Positions 1-8,917 of a stretch of DNA of 64,000 nt are shown one piece after another. A program made the translations under genes and the position numbers. The stretch lies in contig NZ_JAUSZN010000001.1 in assembly GCF_030817595.1 (NCBI RefSeq), positions 3,046,001-3,110,000 of the forward strand, written 5' to 3'. Positions within the stretch are counted from its first letter, which is position 1. Each line of letters starts with the position of its first letter. A model generated the notes under the pieces. It was given only the letters and a program-made list of their open reading frames with translations. It was not told the origin of the DNA and did not search any database. Source of the DNA: Neobacillus niacini (GTDB lineage Bacteria > Bacillota > Bacilli > Bacillales > Cytobacillaceae).

Positions 1-88
1 CCTTTCTTAATAGGTGATCTTGCGGTACTAAATCATCAATGAAAACAAATTCAGCTTCGTTTTGAATTTCTCTTTTTGGCTTATACAT
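1..88 (-). CDS. IS1182-family transposase, N-terminal fragment cut by window edge
   Basis: Twenty-nine codons read leftwards from an ATG at 86-88 and run off the edge. The peptide starts MYKPKREIQNEAEF and contains LVPQDHLLRK. This is the same N-terminal signature (L-V-P-x-x-H-L-x-R-K) as the complete IS1182-type transposase at 17123-18484, so it is most likely a second, different IS1182-family element lying mostly outside the window. A GGTGG ribosome binding site precedes the ATG. Whether the rest of the gene is intact cannot be seen. Confidence 0.7.
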   Translation of the reverse strand, partial: MYKPKREIQNEAEFVFIDDLVPQDHLLRK

Positions 89-162
89 TCTATCCACCGT
101 CCTATTATTTATATGTACATTATAACATATTAACGCGGTGAATCATTAAAGTGACTACGAAA

Positions 163-216
163 AATAATAGCTGTCGAGATTTTCTCGACAGCCTGACAAA
201 GAGCATCCTCTTTGTC
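163..216 (-). terminator. Terminator hairpins downstream of the acyl-CoA ligase
   Basis: Two adjacent perfect hairpins follow the ligase stop codon. One is GACAAAGAG/CTCTTTGTC with a 4-nt loop (195-216). The other is CTGTCGAG/CTCGACAG with a 5-nt loop (171-191), followed on the minus strand by a T-rich run (TATTATTTTT). The second has the form of an intrinsic terminator for the leftward gene. Confidence 0.65.
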
Positions 217-224
217 CTTTTATT

Positions 225-1841
225 TCACTTCTTTAGGATTTCCTTTTGTACCTGCTCCCTTAATGTGATCTTTAAAAATTTCCCAACGGAAGTCTTCGGG
301 ATTTCCTCCAAGAACAAGATTTCATCGGGGAGCCACCACTTCGCAAACTGGGGTATTAAAAATTCAATTAAATCTTCCTTTTTCACCTTATCCTTATATG
401 AATCTTTTAACACAACACAAGCAACTGGTCTTTCCTGCCATTGTTCATGCGGGACTGCAACTACTGCAGCTTCAAACACTGCTTCATGGGCCATCAATGC
501 ATTTTCCAAATCAACGGAAGAAATCCATTCACCGCCGCTCTTAATTAAATCCTTGGTACGGTCGACAATTTTCACAAAGCCTTCTTCGTCAATGGTTACG
601 ACATCACCGGTGTGGAGCCAGCCGTCATGGAAAGCATCATGAGTTCTCTCATCCTTATAATACTCTGAGGCAATCCATGGGCCCTTAATGCATAACTCTC
701 CCATTTCATTTCCATCCCAAGCCACTTCTCCATCTTTTCCCACTACTTTTATGCTTAAGCCAGGAACTAGAACCCCTTGTTTCGCTCTTATTTCCAGTCT
801 TTCCTCATAATCTAAATTCTCTTGATAGCTTTTTAATGTTGAAATCACTACCAGCGGGCTAGTTTCCGTCATTCCATAAGCATGCAGGAATGGTATGTTA
901 TGCCTTTGTTCAAATGCTTTAATCATCCCTTTAGGTGCAGCTGAACCTCCGCAAAGTACTCCTCTTAAACTGCTAAGGTCGTAAGAGCCCTCATCATGTT
1001 CCTTTAACAACCCAAGCCAAATGGTTGGAACACCCGCAGTAATCGTTACTTTTTCATTTTCAATGAGCTCTGCTATAAGTTTTGGAGTAAAATATGGTCC
1101 TGGCAGCACTAATGATGTCCCAAACCATACTGCTGCAAATGGCATGCCCCACGCATTGGCATGGAACATTGGAACAACAGGAAGTGCGATGTCTTTCTCA
1201 CTTATTGCTGCATTATCTGCAAGCCCTAACGCCATGCTATGAAGAAAAATTCCTCTGTGAGAGTATACAACTCCTTTTGGATTACCTGTAGTTGCAGAGG
1301 TATAGCACATACCGGCAGGATCGTTTTCTTTTATGTCTTCTGGGTATTGAAATTTAGGATTCGCATCTGATAATAAGGTTTCATAATCATAGATTGGTGA
1401 AAGCGTAGTTTCAGGAAGGACCTTGTCGTCTGACATAATTATATATGCCTTAACACTTTTTAGTTCATGTGCGCATTTTTCAAGTAATGGAATCAAATCT
1501 GGGTCTACTAAGAGGACAGTATCTTCTGCATGATTGATAATAAAAGAAATATGGTGTGGAGAAAGCCGGATATTAATTGTGTGAAGAACAGCACCAATAC
1601 ACGGAATTGCAAAATATGCTTCTAGATGTCGATGATGGTTCCAAGCCAGTGTTCCTACCCTATCACCTTTTTCCACTCCTAGTTTGGTTAAACTATCTGC
1701 GAGTCTTCTCGTTCTTTCACCGATTTGTTTATACGTAAAACGTTGAATGCCACTTGATGTTCTAGAAACCACCTGTTTCTTTGGATAATACCTTTCTGCT
1801 CGTTCAATCATCTGTGTCATTGTTAAAGGTGTTTGCATCAT
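225..1841 (-). CDS. Fatty-acyl-CoA ligase (AMP-binding, AlkK-like)
   Basis: A 538-residue cytoplasmic acyl-adenylate-forming enzyme that should activate a medium- or long-chain fatty acid with ATP and CoA for beta-oxidation. Visible motifs in order: the phosphate-binding loop YTSATTGNPKG (about residue 178), GMTETSP (about 324), GWLHTGD (about 405) and KDLIKSGGEW near 430, with the A10 lysine region near TSVGKFLK at the C-terminus. Length and N-terminus fit the AlkK-like group better than the longer LcfA type. An AGGGAT-type ribosome binding site lies 7 nt before the ATG. It stands alone, between terminators, with a CcpA site just upstream, so it is probably glucose-repressed. Chain-length preference cannot be read from sequence. 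Confidence 0.9.
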   Translation of the reverse strand: MMQTPLTMTQMIERAERYYPKKQVVSRTSSGIQRFTYKQIGERTRRLADSLTKLGVEKGDRVGTLAWNHHRHLEAYFAIPCIGAVLHTINIRLSPHHISFIINHAEDTVLLVDPDLIPLLEKCAHELKSVKAYIIMSDDKVLPETTLSPIYDYETLLSDANPKFQYPEDIKENDPAGMCYTSATTGNPKGVVYSHRGIFLHSMALGLADNAAISEKDIALPVVPMFHANAWGMPFAAVWFGTSLVLPGPYFTPKLIAELIENEKVTITAGVPTIWLGLLKEHDEGSYDLSSLRGVLCGGSAAPKGMIKAFEQRHNIPFLHAYGMTETSPLVVISTLKSYQENLDYEERLEIRAKQGVLVPGLSIKVVGKDGEVAWDGNEMGELCIKGPWIASEYYKDERTHDAFHDGWLHTGDVVTIDEEGFVKIVDRTKDLIKSGGEWISSVDLENALMAHEAVFEAAVVAVPHEQWQERPVACVVLKDSYKDKVKKEDLIEFLIPQFAKWWLPDEILFLEEIPKTSVGKFLKITLREQVQKEILKK

Positions 1842-1860
1842 TGCTAAATCCCTCCATAAT

Positions 1861-1874
1861 TGAAAGCGTTTTCA
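1861..1874 (-). promoter_or_regulatory. cre site (CcpA operator) of the acyl-CoA ligase
   Basis: TGAAAGCGTTTTCA is a full match to the catabolite-responsive element consensus TGWAANCGNTNWCA and is symmetric about the central CG. It lies about 20 bp upstream of the ligase start codon, a position from which CcpA would block transcription. The catabolic nature of the gene fits carbon repression. Confidence 0.8.
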
Positions 1875-1943
1875 AATGATGGTATTTTATGACCGTTTTC
1901 CTATAAAATATTCGTGATGTTTTCGAAAATTCCTCTATTAAGA

Positions 1944-1976
1944 ACACAAAAATCTCCTGCAATTTAAGCAGGAGAT
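1944..1976 (-). terminator. hemZ: hemZ terminator overlapping its stop codon
   Basis: ATCTCCTGC (1952-1960) and GCAGGAGAT (1968-1976) form a 9-bp stem, followed on the minus strand by TTTTTG. The last hemZ codons and the stop codon lie inside the hairpin. Confidence 0.85.
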
Positions 1977-3475
1977 CCTTTTTGAGAGAAGAGTTCGTTT
2001 AATATTTTTATTTTTTGTTCCGTGTAAGTTTCAAAGCTTTCATTATATGTTTTAGGGTCTTTCGGATTAGCAAACTGAGTAATTTTTCCCGTGTCCGGGT
2101 CAATGAACTTGCTTGCAGCGCCGCAGCCAAGCCCGATAATTGTCTGCTGCTCCTCCATAATCATGATATTATAAATACTTTCTTGATTTGGAATCGCATA
2201 GCCGACATTCTCAAGATTGCCAAGGATATTCTTTTGACGATAGAGATAATAGGGAGCATAGCCATGACTTTCTGTCCACTCTGTTGCTAGATTCATCATT
2301 TGTTCCACTTCATCACGACCGGCCACTTTATATTTATCTTTGTTTTTCGTCATTTCTGAAGCACGTTTAAACGATAAAGTATGCACAGTTAAAGATTCTG
2401 GCATTAACTTTTCTGTTTCTGCAAGTGAATGCTTAAATTCAGTGATCCCCTCACCAGGAAGACCAATGATTAGGTCCATGTTTATATTGTTCATGCCCAT
2501 TTCTCTTGCTAAATGATACTTATCAATTGTTTCTTTAACAGTGTGATGGCGCCCAATGGCTTTTAATGTTTCTTGCGTATAGGATTGAGGATTTATACTA
2601 ATCCTGTCTATTTTCCATTTCTTTAATACCTCTAATTTTTTAGGGGTAATGGTATCCGGACGTCCTGCCTCAACGGTGATTTCACGGATAGTTTCAACGT
2701 CTGGGAATGACTCATACATTTCTTCATAAAGCATATCCATTTCTTCAGCCGTAATACTCGTTGGGGTACCTCCCCCATAGTAAACCGTTGTGATTCGGAC
2801 ACCTTTTTCCTTTAGCCATTCACCAATTTTCCTTATCTCATAGTGCAGACCACCTAAGAAAGAATCTACTGATCCTTGTCGGCCATTTATTGCATAGGCC
2901 GGGAATGTACAGTAGGCACATTTTGTTGGACAAAACGGAATCCCAATATAAATGCTAACTTCTTTTTGCAGGTCATAGAGGTCAGGAACAATGGCTAGCT
3001 GCCTATCGACAATATGCTGCATGAGCTTTATTTTTTCGTCTGTAATCAGATATTCTTCTTTCAATTGCTGGTGGGCTATTTCTTTGTGTACACCCTCTTG
3101 GACTTTACGATGTAAAAGCTTTGTCGGTCTGATCCCAGTTAGAATACCCCACTTTTGGGTAATTCCTGTCCAATTCTGCAATAGTGTCAAATACACGTGT
3201 GCGACAGCATTCTTAATCTGCTTAAAATATTCCTTGTCCGTTTGAAAGGGTTGTACTTCTTTTTGATAATCTGATGATAAGGATTTACCCTCTATATCAA
3301 GTAACTCAGCTGAAACTTGTATGTGGTTATCTTCATTTATTATAAATCTTATAGTTAAGTCTGCCTCATCGTCTAATACCTTCACAATCTCTGTTTCCTC
3401 AAAAAACAAATTAGCGATTAGCGTTAATTGACGATCGAGTCTTGCATCCTCTAACCCGATAATCGAAATTCTCAT
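1964..3475 (-). CDS. hemZ: Coproporphyrinogen III oxidase-like radical SAM protein HemZ
   Basis: A 503-residue radical SAM protein of the oxygen-independent coproporphyrinogen III oxidase (HemN/HemZ) family, implicated in heme synthesis. The cluster motif is in GIPFCPTKCAYCTFPA (about residue 185, CxxxCxxC), followed by the SAM-binding YYGGGTPTS. About 150 N-terminal residues without that motif precede it, as in B. subtilis HemZ (501 aa). I chose the ATG at 3475 (MRISIIGLED) over an upstream in-frame ATG because it gives the family length and begins at the conserved N-terminus; an AAAGAGTGA ribosome binding site precedes it. Upstream yhaX and yheA lie on the same strand in the B. subtilis order, but a terminator separates each gene. 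Confidence 0.9.
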   Translation of the reverse strand: MRISIIGLEDARLDRQLTLIANLFFEETEIVKVLDDEADLTIRFIINEDNHIQVSAELLDIEGKSLSSDYQKEVQPFQTDKEYFKQIKNAVAHVYLTLLQNWTGITQKWGILTGIRPTKLLHRKVQEGVHKEIAHQQLKEEYLITDEKIKLMQHIVDRQLAIVPDLYDLQKEVSIYIGIPFCPTKCAYCTFPAYAINGRQGSVDSFLGGLHYEIRKIGEWLKEKGVRITTVYYGGGTPTSITAEEMDMLYEEMYESFPDVETIREITVEAGRPDTITPKKLEVLKKWKIDRISINPQSYTQETLKAIGRHHTVKETIDKYHLAREMGMNNINMDLIIGLPGEGITEFKHSLAETEKLMPESLTVHTLSFKRASEMTKNKDKYKVAGRDEVEQMMNLATEWTESHGYAPYYLYRQKNILGNLENVGYAIPNQESIYNIMIMEEQQTIIGLGCGAASKFIDPDTGKITQFANPKDPKTYNESFETYTEQKIKILNELFSQKGSPA

Positions 3476-3564
3476 TAGAATCACTCTTTCAAAATATACT
3501 TCTTTAAGTGTACATAAACACCAAAATAAGGTCAATACAGTGGAAATCATTCACAAACGTAAAA

Positions 3565-3591
3565 GACATCACCGTTTTGGACGGTGATGTC
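3565..3591 (-). terminator. Terminator after yhaX
   Basis: GACATCACCGT and ACGGTGATGTC form an 11-bp perfect stem with a 5-nt loop, followed on the minus strand by TTTTACGTTTG. It lies just downstream of the yhaX stop at 3600. Confidence 0.75.
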
Positions 3592-3599
3592 TGCTAATT

Positions 3600-4469
3600 T
3601 TACTTTTTAATGATATTCATTTTTCTTAAAAACTCAATTGGCTGTTGTTTTCGGAAGTGTTCTTTAACCATATAGGCGACACCGTGCTCATTTTTCGATC
3701 TCGTCACCCAGTCTGCTGCTCTTTTTACTTCAAATTCTGCATTCCACATGGCCACTCCTAACCCTGCCGCCTCAATCGCTGGGATATCATCCAAGCCTTC
3801 CCCAATGACGACCATTTCTTTGAGCTGGATACCAAGATGACTGCCAAGGAAGGCTAAACCCTTTAACTTTGAAACCCCTGCTGGAACAATATCTAAACGC
3901 AACCGATCTAGTTGAATCGTTTCAATTTCGGTAAACATTTTTCCAATCGCCATTTTTGCATCCTGAAGATCATTCTCATCTTCAAAATAAACCTCGATTT
4001 TCGGAGCTGTCACTGGTTGATCATGTAAGTATTCGCTTAATGACGAAACAAATTGCTGAGAATAAAAAACAGGATCCCCTGATGTAAAGACGGTTTTGGC
4101 TAATAAATTGTTATTTAATTTTAACCTATTGGCTAAAGAAAATTGTTCATGTACTAGCCTGATTTGACACGGCAAACCTTCTAGGAATCGAACGGTATCA
4201 TAGGTAATTTTCTCGTTAATTCTTTCGACGCGATTTTGTTTATCCTGGATATTTGCAATAACGGCACCTTGATGTGTAATGAGCGGATTTTTTATTTTCA
4301 ATGCCCTTGCAACCTTCTTGGCTGAGGGAAGGCTTCTTGATGTCATAAGCGTTACATAAATTCCTTTTTGCTGAACATACTCAATGGCTTCCTTTGTTGA
4401 CTTATGAATCTTTCCGTTACTTTGTAATAGAGTTCCATCAATATTTAATGCAAGCAAACGATAAATCAT
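3600..4469 (-). CDS. yhaX: HAD-superfamily Cof-type protein, YhaX-like
   Basis: A 289-residue Cof-type (HAD IIB) protein, normally a small-molecule phosphatase, in the B. subtilis hemZ-yhaX order. Motif I reads ALNIDGTLL (about residues 6-14): the nucleophilic first Asp of DxDGT is Asn. Motif II is probably TSRS near residue 43, a Lys (GVSKLKG) is present, and the last motif is GEGLDDIPAIEAAG (about 225-238). The cap domain sits between residues 85 and 190. Without the nucleophile, ordinary phosphatase chemistry should be impaired, so it may bind rather than hydrolyse a substrate. I believe other YhaX proteins share this Asn but could not check. The start follows GGGGG about 9 nt upstream. 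Confidence 0.85.
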   Translation of the reverse strand: MIYRLLALNIDGTLLQSNGKIHKSTKEAIEYVQQKGIYVTLMTSRSLPSAKKVARALKIKNPLITHQGAVIANIQDKQNRVERINEKITYDTVRFLEGLPCQIRLVHEQFSLANRLKLNNNLLAKTVFTSGDPVFYSQQFVSSLSEYLHDQPVTAPKIEVYFEDENDLQDAKMAIGKMFTEIETIQLDRLRLDIVPAGVSKLKGLAFLGSHLGIQLKEMVVIGEGLDDIPAIEAAGLGVAMWNAEFEVKRAADWVTRSKNEHGVAYMVKEHFRKQQPIEFLRKMNIIKK

Positions 4470-4552
4470 TCCGTAAGCCCCCTGTTCTTGGTGAAGATAC
4501 CCTTATAACACTTTTATGATTTTTCACCCACAGATAGAACAAGTGCAATAGA

Positions 4553-4586
4553 AAAGAAAAAACTTCCGGAAAAACCGAAAGCTTTT
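4553..4586 (-). terminator. Terminator after yheA
   Basis: On the minus strand CTTTCGG pairs with CCGGAAG (one wobble) around a T5 loop, followed by TTTTTTCTTTTC. It ends the yheA transcript. Confidence 0.75.
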
Positions 4587-4596
4587 TGTTATGCGA

Positions 4597-4944
4597 TTAT
4601 AGATTTCCGTATAGTTCCTCTAAAGGCTTCATAATTAATTGATTTAGCTCACCAATAATCATGCTCATCCGCTGTTCGGCTTGCATGAGTCGGGCGATTT
4701 TTTCATTTTGTTGGACAACAGCCACCGTTGATTGTGCCTGCTGGACTTCCTGTTCGGATATCTCTTGACCCATCATTTGTTTTTGCTGTAAATTCATTTG
4801 AATTTGACGGAATTGATCAAACATACTCTTTGCTGTTGGGTCTGCATTAACCTCATGATACATTTGCTGTAATTGTTTATATTCATCGCTTTGACGAATT
4901 GCCTTTTCTAATGCATAGGCTGCATCGTATAAATTAACGGACAT
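4597..4944 (-). CDS. yheA: YlbF/YmcA-family protein YheA
   Basis: A 115-residue all-helical protein of the YlbF/YmcA (DUF964) family, matching B. subtilis YheA (about 117 aa) in N-terminus, length and C-terminal MKPLEELYG. YlbF and YmcA form a complex with YaaT that affects RNA processing and development; the role of YheA itself is unknown. The sequence is rich in Gln, with repeated QQ pairs in the central helix, and has no catalytic motif. An AGGAG ribosome binding site precedes the ATG. It is divergent from the YheD-type operon starting at 5104, with about 160 bp between them. Confidence 0.88.
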   Translation of the reverse strand: MSVNLYDAAYALEKAIRQSDEYKQLQQMYHEVNADPTAKSMFDQFRQIQMNLQQKQMMGQEISEQEVQQAQSTVAVVQQNEKIARLMQAEQRMSMIIGELNQLIMKPLEELYGNL

Positions 4945-5103
4945 TCATTCCACTCCTCTTAAAATAATCCTAATAACTATAACAAACTATGTAGGTAAAT
5001 GCGAGGATGTTAACTGCCCGTAATTAAGTATCACCAACCATTGGGCCTTAACATACGATACCATATCTACGAATGCCTATCTGCCTATAAATGAGGAGTG
5101 ACT

Positions 5104-6468
5104 ATGCCCCCTATCACAATTGTTCCTATAGAATCAGGTAACAGAACTGACATTTTTGCTCATATGTCCTCACAACTGTATAAACAACTTAAGCTTGAAA
5201 AACACGAAATCAAGATTTCTATAGGAAAGAAATTGGTGAAAGTTAATATACAATCGGTCGAGATGACAACTAACGAGATTCATTTCCCTGAAAATCTATT
5301 CCACCATTTTTGTTTACCGGTTCAACCATATAAATTTCATGCAATATACAAAAAAGAAATGAATTCACTTTATTTAGGACCAATCATTGGTTTAGTTACG
5401 GATTTTAAAAATAAAGGAAATGCTGAACCCCATTTTGGTTCGATTCATAACTTTTGTGAAGAACTTCATCATGGGATAACAGAGAATGGTGGATTTCTAT
5501 ATGTTTTTTCCGACTCAGAATTTTCTGTTCAAGGATATTATTTTGACAATGGGATATGGAGGCCTTCAGGACTTCCTCTGCCAGATGTGATTTATAATCG
5601 CATTCATTCCCGGAGGTTGGAATTTGGTAAGGAGTATCAATTATTCCGCCAAACTCTTGCGGAGTTATGTATTCCTATTTTTAATGATCGCTTTCTTTCA
5701 AAATGGGAGGTTCATGAGCACTTAATCCATGAGAACCATCTGCATTCTTATATACCGGATACAAATATTTTTACAAAAGGCAATCTCACCGCTTTTATAG
5801 AAAAGTATAAAACCATTTTTATTAAACCTGTACATGGAAGTCAGGGAAGAAATATTTTTAAACTACAAATAGAAGACAACCATTTTTCATTAGAATCTTC
5901 CGTCACATCACCGTTAGAAAACAACAGGCAAACGATACTTTCCTTTGAGCAGACATATGGGCTTCTTAAACCTTTGGTGAACAATCGAATATACATTATC
6001 CAACAAGGAATCTCCCTTCTTACCTATCAATCTAGAGGAATGGATTATCGAGTATTATGTCATAAAAACCATCAAAACAAATGGGATGTAACCTCAGTGG
6101 TGGCACGGATTTCGGCAGAAAATGAGTTTGTTTCAAATATTGCAAGGGGCGGGGAAATTATGTCCCCATTAAACGCTCTAAAAGAGAACATGGGCGTAAG
6201 CGATGCTAAACGGGTCATAGCTCAAATGAAAGATTTAGCCATCGAAACAGCTTTGATTATTGAAAGAAAGACATCTGGGATCACCGGGGAACTCGGAATC
6301 GACATTGGAATTGATCAAGATGGGAAGCCCTGGATTATTGAAGTGAATTCAAAGCCATCGAAAAACTTTGAAGATGGCCAAATGAAAATAAGACCGTCGG
6401 CAAAAGCGATTATTCAGTTTTGTACAAATCTTGCATTAGACTCAACCTCAGAAATGGAGGATTCATAG
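5104..6468 (+). CDS. YheD-type ATP-grasp protein, spore-coat associated (first of four)
   Basis: A 454-residue member of the YheC/YheD ATP-grasp family (endospore coat-associated in B. subtilis). Residues 1-100 form a family-specific N-terminal domain. The ATP-grasp part includes FIKPVHGSQGRNIF (about 245), YIIQQGISLL (about 300), DYRVLCH (about 320) and the Mg-binding GELGIDIGIDQDGKPW...IEVNSKP (about 400-425). I start at the ATG at 5104, 5 nt after GAGGAG; a GTG at 5098 lies inside that ribosome binding site. It opens a four-gene cluster with almost no spacing. ATP-grasp enzymes usually join a carboxylate to an amine, but no substrate is known here. Confidence 0.88.
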   Translation: MPPITIVPIESGNRTDIFAHMSSQLYKQLKLEKHEIKISIGKKLVKVNIQSVEMTTNEIHFPENLFHHFCLPVQPYKFHAIYKKEMNSLYLGPIIGLVTDFKNKGNAEPHFGSIHNFCEELHHGITENGGFLYVFSDSEFSVQGYYFDNGIWRPSGLPLPDVIYNRIHSRRLEFGKEYQLFRQTLAELCIPIFNDRFLSKWEVHEHLIHENHLHSYIPDTNIFTKGNLTAFIEKYKTIFIKPVHGSQGRNIFKLQIEDNHFSLESSVTSPLENNRQTILSFEQTYGLLKPLVNNRIYIIQQGISLLTYQSRGMDYRVLCHKNHQNKWDVTSVVARISAENEFVSNIARGGEIMSPLNALKENMGVSDAKRVIAQMKDLAIETALIIERKTSGITGELGIDIGIDQDGKPWIIEVNSKPSKNFEDGQMKIRPSAKAIIQFCTNLALDSTSEMEDS

Positions 6469-7572
6469 ATGACAACCTTTGGCATTATGACTTTACACAT
6501 AGAAAGTGAAGCATCTTATCTTCATGAAATAGCTGCACGCAGTCATTCCTGTGGCATGGAGTGTTATCACTTTCTTCCCTCTTCTATTAATCCACTGACC
6601 CAACAAATCAAAGGGAGACGTTTTTGTGCCGTGGAACAGAATTGGATTAATGACGAATTTCCAATTCCCTCCCTCATCTATGATCGCTGTTTTTACGGAG
6701 ATGATGAACATTCAAAGCAATGTATTCCGATTGTTTCTTGGTTAAAAAGCAGGGATGATATTACATTTTTAGGCTTTGGATTGCCTAATAAACTAGAGTT
6801 ATATGAAACATTATCCAACTCTCGATTGGCACCCTACTTACCCCATTCAAAGTCTATTAAAGAATGCTCAGAAGTAATATCAGCTTTAACCAAACAAAAA
6901 AAAATTATTATTAAACCAATTAATGGATCACAAGGTTATGGGATCTATTATTTAAAGAAAAACGATAAAACCATCCATGTCAAAACCGAAAAGAATAAGA
7001 AAATTATCTCTAGAATTTTCCCAAATGAAACAAAACTGTTTCAATGGCTTCAGCCCCTGATTAATTTTCGGCCATACCTTATCCAGCCCTACCTAGAGTT
7101 ATCGAATACTGCGTCAAGGCCATTTGATATTAGAATTTTACTTCAGAAAGATGAACAGGGTGTCTGGGTAGAGCGTGGAAAGGGAATTCGAATAGGAAAT
7201 ACCGGAGGAATTCTTTCAAACTTAAGTGCCGGAGGCTCGGTGACGGACTTTACCACTTGGTCCTCTACGTTATCTCAAACTAACAAAGAATATATTTGTT
7301 CGGAGTTGAATTTTATAACAACTAATCTCCCGCAAATTCTAGAAAATGAAATTTCACCATTATTCGAAATTGGAATTGATATCGGGGTGGCAAGAAATGG
7401 AGCCATTTGGATTCTTGATGTGAATTCAAAGCCAGGAAGAAAAGTTATGTTAAGTACCAAGCCAGATTTAAAAGATACCTTGTTCCTTGCACCCCTTCTT
7501 TACGGAAAATACCTTATTCAATCAGCAAGTAAAGAAAGGAAGAGCCACTATGAGAAAACGCTATACCATTGA
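6469..7572 (+). CDS. yheC: YheC-type ATP-grasp protein
   Basis: A 367-residue YheC/YheD-family protein; B. subtilis YheC is about 363 aa. The N-terminus MTTFGIMTLHIESE and IPSLIYDRCFYG (about 63-74) are YheC-like. ATP-grasp elements are IIIKPINGSQGYGIYY (about 145), YLIQPYLELS (about 205), PFDIRILLQ (about 220) and IGIDIGVARNGAIW...DVNSKPGR (about 300-325). The ATG directly abuts the stop codon of the previous gene, so translation is probably coupled; GGAGG lies within that gene's end. It overlaps the next gene by 23 bp. Confidence 0.88.
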   Translation: MTTFGIMTLHIESEASYLHEIAARSHSCGMECYHFLPSSINPLTQQIKGRRFCAVEQNWINDEFPIPSLIYDRCFYGDDEHSKQCIPIVSWLKSRDDITFLGFGLPNKLELYETLSNSRLAPYLPHSKSIKECSEVISALTKQKKIIIKPINGSQGYGIYYLKKNDKTIHVKTEKNKKIISRIFPNETKLFQWLQPLINFRPYLIQPYLELSNTASRPFDIRILLQKDEQGVWVERGKGIRIGNTGGILSNLSAGGSVTDFTTWSSTLSQTNKEYICSELNFITTNLPQILENEISPLFEIGIDIGVARNGAIWILDVNSKPGRKVMLSTKPDLKDTLFLAPLLYGKYLIQSASKERKSHYEKTLYH

Positions 7573-8917
7573 AATAGCTGATACTAGCCAATTAGTTGTA
7601 TACTGTCCTCAAGAGCTCTTGAAGGATAAGGTTATTAAAAAAATTGCATTTGGTTCAAAAGCACTCGATGTTGACTGTAGACCTCATCCTACGAAAAACA
7701 ATTCTATTATCATAAGCAATGAGGTAAAAAGACGATTACTTTTTCCCGATTTTTCAATAAAATTGCATGTATTTGTTGACCATCATGTTCTCAATCTAGG
7801 ACCGCTTGTTGGAATATTTACAGCCGGGTTCACTCCATTCCCACTCCGCCCGATAGGTGACAGAACAAACTTTTTCTCTAAATTATTATCGGTAAAAACA
7901 AACGTAGGTGCAATCCCATTTGTTTTTGGAGAACAGCATATAAATTGGGATACAGGGACAATTAGCGGGTATTTTTATCACGATCATAATTGGCAGAATA
8001 TGGAGGTGCCCTTTCCCCATGTTATCTATGATCGGCTGCCGAATAGAAAAAGTGAAAGAAACCCAAAACTAGCTAAAGTGAAACAAACTTTGCAATCAGA
8101 CTATCTAATCCCATGGTATAATCCCGGATTTTTCAGCAAACTCGATATTTATGAGCGATTACATCAGGACCAATCTGTCGCTAGTTACCTCCCAGAAACA
8201 CACCCATTTACTTCCTTTTCAATGATTGAAGACATGCTTTCTAAATATGGTCATGTCTATTTAAAACCAATTAATGGAAGCTTGGGTTTAGGTATACATC
8301 AAATCCTATATGATAAAATCCATGACGAATATTACTGCCGCTATCAGGATCGAGAGGGTGTGAATCGTCTACGGAAGTTCTCATCCATAGAGGGATTGTT
8401 TAAGTCTGTTTTCGCTAACCGAAATCTAGACAAAATGATTGTTCAACAAGGCATCCACTTATTACGGCACGAACAGCGGCCGATTGATTTTCGGATACAC
8501 ACAAACAAAGATGATAAGGGTAATTGGCATGTCACAGCACTGGCTGCGAAAATAGCTGGGCTTGGAAGTGTAACTACCCATGCCCGAAGTGGCGGAGAAA
8601 TCAAAACACTTGCGGAAATCTTCCAACCGGAAGAATGTAAGCTTTTTACTGAAAGGCTTGTAAATACTGCGCTCCTATTAAGTAAAGCAATAGCAAACAA
8701 CATGGAAGGCATCATTGCTGAGATTGGTTTTGATTTAGGGATTGATAAACATGGTGACGTTTGGTTATTTGAGGCAAATTCAAAGCCAGGGAGATCGATA
8801 TTCAGTCATCCCGAGCTAAAAAATTTCGATCAACTTACCTGTAAGTTATCAATGGCGTTTGCCGTTTTTTTGACGGAACAATCTATCCTGCATCCCGAGG
8901 AAGTCATCAAATGGTAG
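7550..8917 (+). CDS. yheD: YheD-type ATP-grasp protein
   Basis: A 455-residue protein close to B. subtilis YheD (about 453 aa) in length and in the segment YLIPWYNPGFFSKLDIYERL (about 185-205). ATP-grasp elements: YLKPINGSLGLGIHQ (about 240), MIVQQGIHLL (about 297), DFRIHTNK (about 313) and AEIGFDLGIDKHGDVW...EANSKPGR (about 390-420). I start at the ATG at 7550, after GAAAGGAAGAG; an in-frame TTG 63 nt upstream would add residues not expected for the family. The 23-bp overlap with the preceding gene and 7-bp overlap with the next show one transcription unit. Confidence 0.9.
   Translation: MRKRYTIEIADTSQLVVYCPQELLKDKVIKKIAFGSKALDVDCRPHPTKNNSIIISNEVKRRLLFPDFSIKLHVFVDHHVLNLGPLVGIFTAGFTPFPLRPIGDRTNFFSKLLSVKTNVGAIPFVFGEQHINWDTGTISGYFYHDHNWQNMEVPFPHVIYDRLPNRKSERNPKLAKVKQTLQSDYLIPWYNPGFFSKLDIYERLHQDQSVASYLPETHPFTSFSMIEDMLSKYGHVYLKPINGSLGLGIHQILYDKIHDEYYCRYQDREGVNRLRKFSSIEGLFKSVFANRNLDKMIVQQGIHLLRHEQRPIDFRIHTNKDDKGNWHVTALAAKIAGLGSVTTHARSGGEIKTLAEIFQPEECKLFTERLVNTALLLSKAIANNMEGIIAEIGFDLGIDKHGDVWLFEANSKPGRSIFSHPELKNFDQLTCKLSMAFAVFLTEQSILHPEEVIKW

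Noticed and set aside
151..642. A 163-residue plus-strand frame at the left end
   Set aside because: It lies antisense to the acyl-CoA ligase, has no ribosome binding site and shows no protein-like features.
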